Shown: positions 1-19,797, counted from the first letter of the stretch. The stretch: DNA of 64,000 bases from Penaeus vannamei (GCF_042767895.1 NC_091555.1:32951104-33015103), one strand, 5' to 3'. Notes: generated by a model not told the origin, from the sequence alone. Translations and numbers: made by a program.

Positions 1-1220
1 CCACAACTGCATACGCGCTGGGAACCCTGAGGAAGTCATTAGGAAACACGCCCTAATCGCTAGGTGCGGAGCGTCGGCTTGCCTCTCTTCCAGGCCCTTG
101 GAGAGCGAGGGGGCGATGCATTGCGATGAATGCAGGGATACAAAAAATAAATGGCCGCGATCTGCCAGCGGAGTGGAGAGAACTCGCGCCCATTTCGGGT
201 TTGGGGAAGAGCGCTCGCCGACGCCCGTGCAGATCTCGCGGCACGAGCGGCAGCGCCTCCGGCCCGCCCGATCTCCGAAGTTGGAGACCTCCACTTTCGT
301 TTTAATGATTAATGAAAGTGAATGATTTATCAGGCTGTACATTTCCAATTACCTCCCGTTCGAGCCCTCATGTCCCAGGGCTGCCCCCGCCCCCCCCCCT
401 CCCGCCTCCCTCTAACCTCTCGTCTCCAACATCCAAACGGCTGTATTTCTCTCGTTTTGAAATTCAAGAGATTAGCGACATTGATTTCTGGTTGAAGCAG
501 CAATTAAACATCAAACGGAATTTCTCATGAACCCTAATGACAGATTCCCTTATCGTTAGCTCTGTAATTAACGAGGCATTTGAATTCTGAATCAATTGAT
601 AACTGATAAACGGGCCGGTAACTGATAAACGGCTGGGCTCCTCTGTGGCTAATCGCCGCGAATGGAGTTCATACAACTTTTAGATCGCGCTGATATGATC
701 CCGAGCGGGTTATTATTACGCCTGTTTGTTTGTTTGTTTGCTTTTTGTGCGCGCGGTTATTGCAAGGTCTCTTTATGGAGAGAGAAAATGCCGTTCCGGT
801 TATATTTAGATGTAAACACTGCACAAATTATGTATGTTGGAATATTTTATTAAAGCATTTATGGCGATCCACAAATTAAAAAGAGAACGCAATGCTCACT
901 AATATATGCATTGCCACAATCACCCTCGGCCACTACCGACGCATACGAACACGTCCACACGCACATACGGGCGATTAATATTGCAACAAAGATGTACATC
1001 ATGTCACACTACAGAGCCCGTTGCCATCGGGAATGAATTAGCAACCGTGTACTTCAGGCAGACCGACATGAAATCCAGAAAGAACCTTCGGCGCGGCTTC
1101 AAATAAGACATTATTTCATTATCACCTTTTGAGCAAGAGCGCGTCTGCAATGCTCGTCATTTACTTTAATTAAAATCCATATAGTTAAATCCCTCGCACC
1201 TTGCCCTCCTGTAGATAACA
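1..1220. other. single-copy non-coding DNA
   Basis: No gene recognised. The first 300 bases are GC- and CpG-richer than the rest. From about 300 the sequence is AT-rich with homeodomain-type ATTA cores near 305-315 and 565-570. There is a short TTTG run at 723-740 and a perfect 10-bp palindrome GATGTACATC at 991-1000. Open frames here are short and show no domain. Confidence 0.75.
600..632 (+). promoter_or_regulatory. tandem GATA-type motif pair
   Basis: The 14-mer TAACTGATAAACGG occurs twice, at 600-613 and 619-632, a 19-bp period. Each copy holds TGATAA, a match to the GATA-factor consensus WGATAR, running into TAAACG. Binding is inferred from the motif only. Confidence 0.3.
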
Positions 1221-1221
1221 T

Positions 1222-1251
1222 CCCCCTCCCTCCCTCCCTCCCTCCCTCCCT
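1222..1251 (+). repeat. (CCCT)n microsatellite
   Basis: About seven copies of CTCC/CCCT in a C-rich stretch; the complementary strand carries repeated GGG runs. Confidence 0.9.
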
Positions 1252-1376
1252 GCCCACACCCCTTACACACCCTTTTTTGCACGCCCCACCGAGCTATCGT
1301 GCCCCCACCCCTTCCCCTGGGACCGTGTGCCGAGGGCGTGGCCAGGTTAACAAGGTGGGGGGCGACACGAGAATTA

Positions 1377-1399
1377 GGGGGAGGGGGGAGGGGGGAGGG
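1377..1399 (+). other. putative G-quadruplex
   Basis: Four G-runs (5, 6, 6 and 3 G at 1377-1381, 1383-1388, 1390-1395, 1397-1399) are separated by single A residues. Four runs of three or more G with 1-nt loops is the most stable class of intramolecular G4 motif. Folding is inferred. Confidence 0.6.
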
Positions 1400-1574
1400 T
1401 CATCATACGCCAATAATAACACCGGCCTTCTGATGGATCGCGACAGGCAAGTAATTGAGGCGAACTACGGCGTCTCGGCGGGCGCGTGGTGGTGAAGGCA
1501 GATAGGTCTCTCTCTTTCTGTGGATCTCCATCTCTGTCGGTCTCTCTAGCTGTGTCTGTCAGTCTCCCTTTCTT

Positions 1575-1675
<101 letters not shown>

Positions 1676-1799
1676 TCTCTCTCACTTTCCCTCTCCCTTC
1701 TCACTCCCTCTCTCTCTTCTCATTCCCTCTCTCCCTTTTCTCTCCCTCGCCCTCTCCCTCTCTACCCCTCCCCCACCCCTTTCTCTCTCTCTCGAGCAA

Positions 1800-2285
1800 T
1801 TTGGTTCAAGTGATCTCCTTGCCTGGCCGATGATGCAACACAAAATCTGTTGGTCCTGATGTGAGCAACAACTGTGGAGAACCCGTGACGAAGGCAGGTC
1901 ACTAGGGCGAGCCGCAATCATGAGCCACGTTATTTTTTAATCTTTTATTTTATTATTATGATTTTCTGAGATGATCCATCTCCCATTTATCAGAGGTACT
2001 TCAACAACCCTCGCCATTTTTTTTATATATAGGAGACGGTGATAGTCTTCAGATTGATATTTCAGGCAACCCCTGATTCTTTTTTTTTCTCTCTCTCTCT
2101 TCTTTTAACGCAGAAATATAATCGATCGTAGCGGAAATTCTGATATTAAGATCGTCACAGACACGCACACTCATTGCCTGTAAAGAAAGAGAATACCAGA
2201 CGGTTTCACCCTCACTCTATTTAAGATAATTATTGCTCCTTCCCTCACCTCTTCCCAATTTTCCACACCCTTACTTCCGATCCTC
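1800..2285. other. single-copy non-coding DNA
   Basis: AT-rich sequence with short T-runs and a small CT patch near 2088-2101. Nothing gene-like seen. Confidence 0.7.
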
Positions 2286-2286
2286 T

Positions 2287-3008
<722 letters not shown>

Positions 3009-3025
3009 ATGCGCGTACGCGTACG

Positions 3026-3117
<92 letters not shown>
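3009..3117 (+). repeat. (GTACGC)n followed by (CA)n
   Basis: About three GTACGC units (3011-3029) lead directly into a pure AC array of about 88 bp. The whole segment is alternating purine-pyrimidine, the composition class that favours Z-DNA. Confidence 0.95.
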
Positions 3118-3118
<1 letters not shown>

Positions 3119-3119
3119 C

Positions 3120-4194
3120 ACGAGTCGTGATTCAAACGTAACACTTGCCTATGGAAGTTTACGTGAAATTTGCATACGCTAGATACCTCAAGGGGCCCAA
3201 TGCATTGCGTTTGGAGGAGAGATAATGACTAGCTGTTTATTATAAGTGGCACTCCTAATTGCTAAAGATTATGATGTCTGTAAGCTGCGCTCGCGGATCT
3301 CGCCGCTGGAAGATCGCGGCAGGAAACGCTCCTTATATACGTATATATATGACGCTCCTTTTTATGTTCTTTCTTTTCCTTCTATTTGTCTTTCTGTCTT
3401 TCCTCTTCCCTTTTCGTGTATGTGTGCGTACGAACACCATGACTGCATATCAAAATACTATGATAAAGAAGGATTTAAAGATGCACCGGACTCCTTAACA
3501 TCCAATCTATGGGCGTCGACAGCGCGTGGCGTGTGCGCGGTTGGACGTCGCTGCTCAGACGACCGTGATCACAATAACAGTTTCTGAAGAACAAAGAAGA
3601 AGGGCAGAGGAAAACAAAGCACTTTGAAAGCCCACTGAAGCTGAAAGGAAATTGCACATTTGTGTCGGCATATTTTCTCCCATAATGATCCTAACTACGG
3701 CACACCAACCTCCAGTGCTTCATTTATAATACGTATTTCTTATTGGAGAAATTACTCTAGCATGAACTAATTTCCGACTTGGTGATAGAGTAGTCTCGGG
3801 ATTATCTGGCTAAGGTTAGACTTCCGTTTGGAAATCCGGAAAAGCGAGATTTACGAGTACAGCCAATCGACGCAACAGGTCTCACAAAAAACATTTATAC
3901 CGAAGTTTTAAATCCGACTAAAGATTTTTTACTTTTGAGCTACAATGAAAAGTGTTATTTAGGGGAAATGACAGCGCTTTGTGCTTTTTTTTCTTCGTCG
4001 CAAGCAAAATGAAACCCACGTCGAGCATGAAACATAGAAATGTTTTAAGAACAAAGCCGGAGGTTCAACGCGATCTCCAAATCTGCTCTCACGAAACGAA
4101 AGCCTTTGCTGAACCTCATTAAGCCGCACTGAGGGCGACTAAACCCTGACAAAGAAGGTCTGCACAATTACTCCTTTGGACTTAACGATCGTCT
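3120..4194. other. single-copy non-coding DNA
   Basis: No repeat array and no recognisable gene. Overlapping short frames at 3246-3587 encode no known domain. A consensus POU octamer ATTTGCAT lies at 3168-3175. Confidence 0.7.
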
Positions 4195-4385
4195 CCGGAG
4201 CAAGGACACGGCATTATAATGAGATAATAACTAGCCTCCTTTGTAATTAATTAGGCCATGTACGTATCGATCCCCCCGGTCACCGGAAGTGTAGGTACTC
4301 CCTAATTACTATCGGCTCCGGCCGTAAGTTTCCGTAGCGATTACGAGTGTCAAGTATGATATAAAACCTGTAATTAAAATCGAGT
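4195..4385. promoter_or_regulatory. candidate conserved regulatory element (ETS + homeodomain motifs)
   Basis: A compact block with TAATTAATTA at 4244-4253, a full ETS-type consensus ACCGGAAGTG at 4282-4291, TAATTA at 4313-4318 and TAATTA at 4371-4376, in a non-repetitive context. These are matches to known homeodomain and ETS binding consensuses. Enhancer function is inferred; conservation in other decapods would be the test. Confidence 0.25.
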
Positions 4386-7079
<2,694 letters not shown>

Positions 7080-7560
7080 TTATTTCGGTGATTCATTAAG
7101 TCATTCTGGTGGGTCATGGCGTATTAACGACCCCTGGACGACCTCGCTTTCTTCTGAACTCCCGCACCTTGTCTGAGTTGTGCGCGCCCACTCCTGCATT
7201 GCCCTAATGAGGTTTAGAGGGAACCTTCTATCCCCCAAGGAAAGTTTTATCCGCACAAACGAGACTCATCCGGCGGTAATTATTCACGGTTCCGGACGAT
7301 CAATCATGCCGGTTGCTTATAAATTAGTCGGCTGTTCGGGACGCGTAGTTCGTCAACGCGGAACTCCAGCGGGGAACGCAGCCGCGCACCGGAACCGACC
7401 GACGGACGGCGTACCGGAGCTTGCTTTACCTACAATTTATAAAGCCATTTGCCGTGACAATGACTTGATAAGCCTCGCTCTTGATGCGCGTTGTATTGTT
7501 AATCGGACGCCTGTTCAAAAGCTTCGCTCAGATGTCGAGTAAAATACATTAATGTATCTG
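7080..7560. promoter_or_regulatory. candidate conserved non-coding block with Hox/Exd-type motifs
   Basis: TAATTA at 7277-7282, ATCAATCA at 7299-7306 (reverse TGATTGAT, the Exd/Pbx-Hox composite consensus) and TTTATAA at 7437-7443 (posterior-Hox-like). A 120-codon frame at 7180-7542 (+) covers the same stretch but matches no domain I know, and I treat it as incidental. Confidence 0.2.
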
Positions 7561-8198
7561 CCTGTCTAAATCATGTTTTCGTTGTTATTAGTAGTGTTAT
7601 TTATATTTTTGCATGTTCCCACGGCACCCATTCCGTTCTACATGATTTCACCGCAAAACACAGAGCTGCGCTGCATGCGTCATCTATCACTGCGCTTATA
7701 TGTAATTGCCGCTCCTTTGTTCCACTAACAGCGCTCGCCAAGAAGAAACAAGGCAATCGTTCCGCGAAAACGACACTTGGGAACCACCGTTGTCTCGGGG
7801 CGCTCCTTTTACTTATTCAAAATTTATACAAAAAGCAAAAATGCCACGTAATAGACAGGTACACGCATACGTACAGCCGTGTGCACGCGAAGTCGAGCGG
7901 AAGATATAAGTATCGTATATGATTGGTATCAACACTTACACGTAACGGAACTAGGGACCTCAAACTGCCTCTCGACGTACTTGCGCTTGCCGCCGCCAGG
8001 GGGACGGTCACTCCAAGTAGAACCGCGCTGAATCATCCTCGCTGTCGCGGCTCTCGGCTGTTGCGCGTCGCTCGGCTCGACTTTTTGAGAGAGAAAAGGG
8101 GGTTTGGAATGATTATACGATTTTAAATGCTTTCAAGAGGTCACTTAGAACTTTAGGATAAACAATCTTACTGCAACGTACCCATGCACTGACGAGCG
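7561..8198. other. single-copy non-coding DNA
   Basis: Nothing gene-like. GC rises modestly at 7970-8080. Short frames on both strands overlap each other. Confidence 0.65.
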
Positions 8199-8515
<317 letters not shown>

Positions 8516-8723
8516 ACACATATACATTATAGTAATTGGTGTATCCGTGTCGTGAGGTAATAAAATGGTGTCATGTTAGTCAACTATGTAAATTATTAGG
8601 CCCCATGGATGTGTCATCTAAACAGCAAATCGCAATTGAAAATGAATTGAAGGTTTTTATGGCTGTGTTATATAGCAAATTACAAATGGAAATATACTTC
8701 GGCAGGTTCATGTTGCTGAGTCC
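8516..8723. other. single-copy spacer
   Basis: Unique sequence between two CA arrays; no feature recognised. Confidence 0.6.
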
Positions 8724-9930
<1,207 letters not shown>

Positions 9931-10210
9931 TAATGATTAATACTAGTGATGCCGTTTTTACTATCACTCTTTGTTGTTGTTGCTGTTGTTGTTTCAGTTA
10001 CGTTTATTATCATTAAGGTTGTCTTTTCTTTATATTTCCTCTTTTTGCCTTCCTCTTCTTTGATTATTATCATCATCATATCATTATCATTATTATTAAA
10101 ATCATATCATCATCATTATCATTATCAACATTGATATTGTTACTGCTTTTGTTATTATCATTATTATCCGTCTCACTTGCCTTTATTATTATTACTATCA
10201 TCAGTGTTAT
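9931..10210 (+). repeat. imperfect (ATT)/(ATC)/(GTT) trinucleotide-rich region
   Basis: GTT repeats at about 9972-9994, then ATC/ATT repeats from about 10063 to 10205, all imperfect. It belongs to the same family as the large array at 44430-44715. Confidence 0.8.
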
Positions 10211-10560
10211 TTGTTAATACATGTCGACATCGCTGTTGCAGCCACTCCTGTATTTATCTGAAACTACTTTTCCCGAGAGCAGGGGGGGGGGGTCAGGACC
10301 ATAACTCACTCCCTATTTGCATAAGAAATTCCCAGAAATGATCCAAAATCTTACTCATTTCCAAATCAAAATCCCGGGGCAAAACGAAGCGAAAATCGCC
10401 AGGCCAAAAATCACGAAAAGAAAATGCCGGGTTAAGACGCGAAAAAATACCCATAAAATAATTCGACTCTGCCGAACGTGGCATCTAACGAAATTTATTG
10501 GTCTTAGTGACATATCATTGTGGTCGGAAAATAGTATCAAATGTTACGTTGTCGTTCACG
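10211..10560. other. single-copy non-coding DNA
   Basis: A G10 run near 10281-10292 and a POU octamer ATTTGCAT at 10315-10322. No gene recognised. Confidence 0.65.
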
Positions 10561-10848
10561 ATCATGCGTGTGGCGGAGGAGGGGGAGGGAGTAGAAGGGG
10601 GGGGGAGGCAGGACACGTGTGTGGGTGGAGATACGGATAAACGGAGAGAGAGAGAGAATGAGAGAGAAAGAGAGAGAGAGAAGGCGAGGGAGAGGAAGAG
10701 GGAGAGAGGCGGGGTGGAGAGAGGGAGAGAAGGAGAGAGAGGGGGGTGGAGGGAGGAAGAGAAGGAGAGAGGGGGGTGGAGGGAGAGAGAGAAAGAGAGA
10801 GAGGGAGGTGGAGGGAGGGAGAGAGAAAGAGAGAGAGAGAGAGAATAA
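10561..10848 (+). repeat. purine-rich (GA/GGA)n tract
   Basis: G-rich start (10561-10612), then imperfect GA and GGA repeats. The near-uninterrupted purine strand gives the Arg/Glu-rich frames seen across it, which are artefacts. Confidence 0.9.
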
Positions 10849-12049
10849 AGAGCTTACTTAAGAGGCAAAAGACGTAATACTTTGCCGTAAATCATCCATC
10901 AAACAACTCGGGGCTGTCGTGAGAGGCTGAAGTGGGGACCCGAGACAGCCACCTCGATCTTGCGTGATACAGCGCAGCTCACAATCAAACTTAAATCTTT
11001 ATGCATCCTTCACAAACATCATATTTGACAGTCAATATTTCACAAGACAAATAAGGTGTAGTGTTGCAGGTACAAGACTTTTCTTCTATTTATTATTTGC
11101 TTCCCAACACTGGCACGGACTCGGATGGTAGCTAAATGAGTTATATAATAAGAAAGAAAACAAAACAGCTGACGAGCGATTTTTTCTTGATTAGCGTCGT
11201 CCGGGATACACCTTCTCAACACCTTGCATGGAGCTTGACCTGCTAATTCGCCTTCATTCGGTTTCCCGAGCCGCAGGCGCCGTCTGCAGCCTTCAAGTCA
11301 AGAATAGTTACAGTCATGTGCATGGCGATTTCATCTTTATTCATGTTTTAGTATTACTCTCATGCATAGTTGCGGTCTGAGTATAACACGGCGCAGGACT
11401 TCTGGAGCCGTTATTACAAGGGCGAGCAGCGCTGACCCCAGGCATCACTCTCCTGCCCGACACTGTCCCTGGAGGCCACGCGTCGGCGGGGAAAGTTTCC
11501 TCGCAAATGCTCCCTCATATCAGCTGCTCTGCGCACGGAGGACTTTAATCTGGCCCGGCGCTGACGTGCGCTCTTGTGCCTCTCAGCCGCCGAATGACTC
11601 GAAGCCGTTTCGTGCCTTTGCCATAACCGATTGTTCTCGGTATATTTCGGACTGTGTGTGTTATTGTGCATCTGTATGTTCATGTACAACTGAATTTTAT
11701 TTCAACACGAGCCTCTTGTTATTGAATACTTATCCTCACCTCCGCAGACAACGTATCAAGGAACCATTCGTTTTTCTCCCGTCCTCACGACGCGCCCTGC
11801 CTCTCTCGCCCCCTGGGACTAATACCCTTTCCACGCTCTCTGCTCACACTCACGCTTCCTTCACCCTTTAGTGTGAATGACTCCCACCACCACTCATCCT
11901 GCCCTCCAGATCCCAAGGTGACAGTAGCCCACATTAGCCCGGGGCCTCGAGCATGATACACTGTTGACGGAGCGGGCTTCATCTCAGACCCAGTGGGGCG
12001 CCCATAGCTTAGGGCGCGGGTTTAATCGGAAGTTTCAATCAAAGGCCGC
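10849..12049. other. single-copy non-coding DNA
   Basis: The longest frame is 11362-11871 (+, 169 codons): no domain, mixed composition, and a 91-codon frame (11414-11689) on the opposite strand. I regard it as probably non-coding. Confidence 0.6.
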
Positions 12050-12082
12050 ACTTACCTGTAAATCTATGTGCCAATAACAAAG

Positions 12083-12112
12083 TACCTGTCAAATTATCTT
12101 ATCTGACAGGTA
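12083..12112. promoter_or_regulatory. inverted TACCTGTCA pair enclosing two GATA sites
   Basis: TACCTGTCA at 12083-12091 and its exact reverse complement TGACAGGTA at 12104-12112 flank TTATCTTATC, which reads as two overlapping GATA sites on the minus strand. The arms contain TGACAG (TALE/Meis-type core) and CAGGTA (E-box/Snail or Zelda-like). Motif identities are established; use in vivo is inferred. Confidence 0.35.
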
Positions 12113-14270
12113 ATTGTCATAGATATGAAACTCTAAGGAAAGGAAGTATTTTTGGGGTGATTACGATGTTTGAAAGTAAGCCATGTGGATTAGCATACTG
12201 ATAAACCACATACTATACTGCTTGTGTTTAGTCTCATTTTGGTTTTGTATAGTTTCTCCCCTTCCTCAAGTGTGTAAAGCACGAATTTAATTGTCTTGAT
12301 AAGCCGATGAGGTTGGATACTTAACGTTTCCTTCATTAAAAAAAAAATGATTTCATCTAATAGGTCTGAGCGACAAGAAAAAACTGCACATGAAGACCCA
12401 AAAACCTAAAAGCTCACGCAAGTAAAGATCGGAGAGCTTCACGTGTAGCAGAAAAATTCTTCCTCCTTTTAGCCTCGAGTCTTCCTCCCGCCACGATCCC
12501 CTATCACCGACGACCATTAGGGTTTCTCAAAGGCACTAGCTCGGCCCAGAGATAGAGGCAAGATGGACTAAGAAGCATTAACACTGATAATCGCCCGAAT
12601 AAAAGGTATTAGGTCTGATAGCACCAGTCTGAGAGAGATCTAATTCCATTTTGCGGGTCGTCGATCCTCTTTTCGTGGCTTTGACGATGCGCTTTTGTTT
12701 TATGTGACGCGGTATTTCTGTTTTGTATATACGTGCTGGTATTAACAGGGCAGGTAGAACTTTTAGTACAACTTTTATGCTCTATGATTGCTGGAAGTCC
12801 ACCATTACCTTATATAAGTCATTAATTATATTTGTACTGGTTTTAATTTAGTTAATATTCCTGATGGACAAATAATCTTAATTGGGAATGCGACAGAGAC
12901 AGAGTGGGGAGGGGACGCTGGATACAGTACACTCCGCTTATAAAGTTCCACGCTATTGCACCAGCATTCTCTTTTCGGCGAGCGCGTTCCTGCCAGAATA
13001 TTAAATACTGGTGATAAATTGTTAACAACCGAGACAGCAATAATCACCTCGCGAGCCATCATTTATTCAAATATTCGTCGATGCCATAAGCCGGACTGGT
13101 GAAAAGACTGTCATCTGCTTGCAAAACGTGATTCTTGTATTCTTATGCAAGCAAGGGGTAATCACGAGCTGTTAAATACCAGTCCCTGAGCCTGCGTGTT
13201 GTCTTGTTGTTATTTTTTGATAGTGGTGGCCTTTGTCTTTTCCCCAAGTGGACTAATGAAATTGGTTTCCCGTCAACAATGACGATTTAATTGCCTTCAG
13301 AGCGGGCCCAAAACCAAAAGACACCTTCATTGGAAAATACATATGGTGTCAATCATCCCCTCTTAGCATTCAGGTGACCAAAATCTGTGTCCTTCGGCTA
13401 ATTGCTCTAGCAAGACCTCGCTTCAAAGAACAAAGCAAGCTCATTAACAGCTCCGCCTTTTGTGAATGGAGGTCCGTACCGATTCATAATAATTTTTTTG
13501 CAGGTGGAAATCACTCGCGTTTTGGATAAATCCCAGCGCCCAAATGACTCCATTTGTCTTAAATGTGAGCTTATAAAGTTTGATTAAACGAGGTCCCAGC
13601 GCCGTTGTCATCGGTGTCATCCGCATCGTCCGTGGTGTAAGGGACTTTGGCCTCCGCTGCCCCTTGACACAGGACTCATTTTCTCCTTCGCGTGAGCTGG
13701 TGACTCTCGAGCCGCGGGGGTTTCGGACCAGAAGCGTGCCATGTATCGATTCTCGTGAGATAATCTTGGTTTATTATAAGGTCCCGGGTCTCTAAAAAGA
13801 AAATAAATGTACAAATAATCTATTCATTTGTGCGTGTTTCTTTTTGCTCGGGCTGACGTAAGAGGCCCTACGTATCGCCCAGCTGGTACGACAGACACTC
13901 GCTCGTCAATCCCGCTGCTGAAAGTGACACGAAAATGCGATTGGACGTATAGAATCAGCACGAAGGACGAGTACGAGCAGAGGGAAGAAGCGATAGGGAT
14001 ATAAAGAAAAGATGGATACGAAGATATTAAGTTGATGAATGGTGTCACAATCATAACGATTTCGCGTGTGATTTACGTCCCTCATGTAATATATAGATAC
14101 ACGAGTCAATAGACAATGCGCCAATCGACATGGATTATTGCCCTCCCAGCTGATGGATTGGAGGCTTTTTTCTTGTAGGTTTAATTATTGATTATTTGTG
14201 AGTTACACGACAGCGCAGAACACACAGGATGTCGGTCGTGAATATTTGACACAAGCAGCTTTTCCGCGTC
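12113..14270. other. single-copy non-coding DNA
   Basis: Over 2 kb without arrays. A possible splice acceptor ends at 13503 (TTTTTTTGCAG). It is followed by a 27-codon open segment to TAA at 13585-13587 whose composition looks peptide-like, including a CLKC pair. There is no other support, and other frames match nothing. Confidence 0.6.
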
Positions 14271-14400
14271 GGTTCATTGGCCAATAACAATCATGCAATC
14301 AATTGGCCATTTACTTATTCAGCATTCGATATCCTCCTTGTATCTTCACTTCTTATAAAAGGCGTGTCATTGACAGTGTAATAATTCTCAAATCATATTG
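14271..14400. promoter_or_regulatory. promoter-like motif cluster (CCAAT palindrome, SOX-like core, TATA box)
   Basis: The perfect palindrome ATTGGCCAAT at 14276-14285 carries CCAAT on both strands. It is followed by AACAAT (SOX-type core) and a second TTGGCCA near 14303. TATAAAAGG at 14354-14362 is a strong TATA match. No start codon with a convincing frame follows; CT arrays begin 120 bp downstream. Confidence 0.2.
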
Positions 14401-14480
14401 TCATGGCTCATTGATGATGTGCCGTCGCGTATATGCTTATAGATCACGTGACGAAGTGGGGCTATTGGGAATCGGTTTTA

Positions 14481-16028
<1,548 letters not shown>

Positions 16029-16310
16029 AAACCCTAGTATCTATATACCAATATACATCCACAACAATAAACTACCAGTGTTTTCAGCCAAAAAGGAGGA
16101 AAACCAACTCCCTGGCCGAATTCATCAACCTATCATTCCTAACTTGCGAGAAAGCGAACAAAAAAACGTGACCATCATACACCATAAATTTTTCGACTGC
16201 AAGCAAACATTTTCTCGGCTGGCACAATGGCCCACGGGCACGCGTTTCGCTTCAATGCTAACCTTGAGTTAATTTCCCTTATTTTGTTAGCCAATGGGAG
16301 TCGGACACGA
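16029..16310. other. single-copy spacer
   Basis: AT-rich unique sequence; nothing recognised. Confidence 0.6.
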
Positions 16311-16450
16311 AGGAGTAGAGGGGAGAGAGGGAGAGGGGAGACAAATGGGGGAGGTAGGGGGAGGGGAGAGAAAGGGGGAGGTTGGGGGAGGGGAAGAGGG
16401 GAGATGAAAGGGGGAGGAAGGGGAATGGGGAGGGAGGGGCAAGAAGGGGA
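16311..16450 (+). repeat. G/GA-rich imperfect repeat, G4-prone
   Basis: Repeated GGGGGAGG and GGGGAGAG blocks give more than ten runs of three or more G with short loops, so several overlapping G-quadruplex motifs are possible. Confidence 0.85.
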
Positions 16451-16860
16451 AAAGATGGGAGTAGAGATGGCTCCTAAGTTCTCTCTCCGTCTCTGTTTCC
16501 TTCTTTCCCTTTTTTTCTAGGTCCATAGGCTGTGATTAAGGCACATTTTAGGGTACATTTATTTAAGGAATTCCCAGTTCGGTTATCAGGTCTTTTAGGG
16601 GTCCCTTGAAATTAATGGGATTTATCATCTCAATTTTCAAGGGTATTTGTTTATTTTCCGGACTTTGTTAAGCTTATATGGATGCCTAGGGACTCGCCAT
16701 TGTATTCCATTCTCATGGTCTAACAAGACATAGTACGTACTACGAAAGAAATGCAATGGAATATATATTTTCAGATACAGACTTCGTATAACAATACACC
16801 CCCATTCAGTCTTCTCCCTCCTCTGCATGTGTAATACGGAGGATCTGGTTCAACATAACA
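16451..16860. other. single-copy non-coding DNA
   Basis: No feature recognised apart from a short T7 run at 16510. Confidence 0.6.
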
Positions 16861-17178
<318 letters not shown>

Positions 17179-17400
17179 AAACAAGCTCAGAAAATCCTTC
17201 AGAAACAGGAGGCCATTGATAAGTTGGGATGCCGCGGCCGAGGGTTGCTGTGTGCCAAATGGAATTAGTTTTTCCGATGGGACCTCCTTCTGCAGGCAAT
17301 GGGGACGAGGGCCGCGCGCTTGTCTCACTCTATTTGCTGCTGTGAACATACTGATTCTCTCTTTGTTTCTGTCTGTCTGTCTATCTCTGTGTCCTTGTCT

Positions 17401-17402
<2 letters not shown>
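17179..17402. other. single-copy spacer
   Basis: Unique sequence with a GC-richer patch at 17228-17330; no gene recognised. Confidence 0.6.
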
Positions 17403-17477
<75 letters not shown>

Positions 17478-17533
17478 TCTGTCTCTTTCTCTCTCTCTCC
17501 CTCTCTCTCTCTGTGTGTGTGTGTGTGTGTGTC
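17403..17533 (+). repeat. (CT)n then (GT)n compound microsatellite
   Basis: CT array about 17403-17471, imperfect CT to 17512, then a short GT array to 17533. Confidence 0.97.
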
Positions 17534-17672
17534 AGTCTGTGAGCCTGTATATTTCCTCTTCTTTCCTTTCCTCTAACTTTTTCTTTCCTTCTTTTTTATC
17601 TTCTCTTCTCTCCTCTCATCTTTTCATTCCTCTTTTTGACTTTCTCACTGGAAAATCAACTAATAGCAAAGT

Positions 17673-17676
<4 letters not shown>

Positions 17677-17737
<61 letters not shown>
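17677..17737 (+). repeat. (TA)n microsatellite
   Basis: About 61 bp of pure TA. Confidence 0.98.
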
Positions 17738-19296
<1,559 letters not shown>

Positions 19297-19598
19297 CCCA
19301 CCCCCACAATACCCAAAATTCTATCCATCTTATCTGCTTACGAACCAATTTCCGTTCTCCGCTCTCCTTTTCAGCCTTGCCCTTCCTCCTCCTTTCTCCG
19401 CAGCTTCCATCATGCAATATTCAGGTGTTTTAGAGCTGTCCAGACGAGCAAACACTCCTGAAGGTGGCCGGGTGTTGGTCGCCTCCTCCACGGGAAGGAA
19501 GAGGCGGCCTGAAATCAAACACCGGGCCATTTTTTTCTCTCCCTCTCTTTCTTTCTTTTTCGTCCCCTCACACCAAGGAAAGGCGAACCGGTTTTCGA

Positions 19599-19601
<3 letters not shown>

Positions 19602-19689
<88 letters not shown>
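19602..19689 (+). repeat. (GA)n microsatellite
   Basis: About 88 bp of pure GA. It is complementary to the CT array 300 bp upstream. Confidence 0.98.
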
Positions 19690-19691
<2 letters not shown>

Positions 19692-19718
19692 GGTGAGACC
19701 GCGAAGAGAGTGAGAGGA

Positions 19719-19721
<3 letters not shown>

Positions 19722-19797
<76 letters not shown>
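19722..19797 (+). repeat. (GA)n microsatellite, second block
   Basis: About 75 bp of GA, separated from the previous block by 32 bp of imperfect purine-rich sequence. Confidence 0.98.

Noticed and set aside
10293..10640. Opposing ~60-107 codon frames around 10.3-10.6 kb
   Set aside because: Overlap on opposite strands, short, no domain; the 3' part is GA repeat.
11995..12045. tRNA-like A box TAGCTTAGGG followed by a GTTTCAATC
   Set aside because: Boxes are far too close and no acceptor, anticodon or T arm can be folded.
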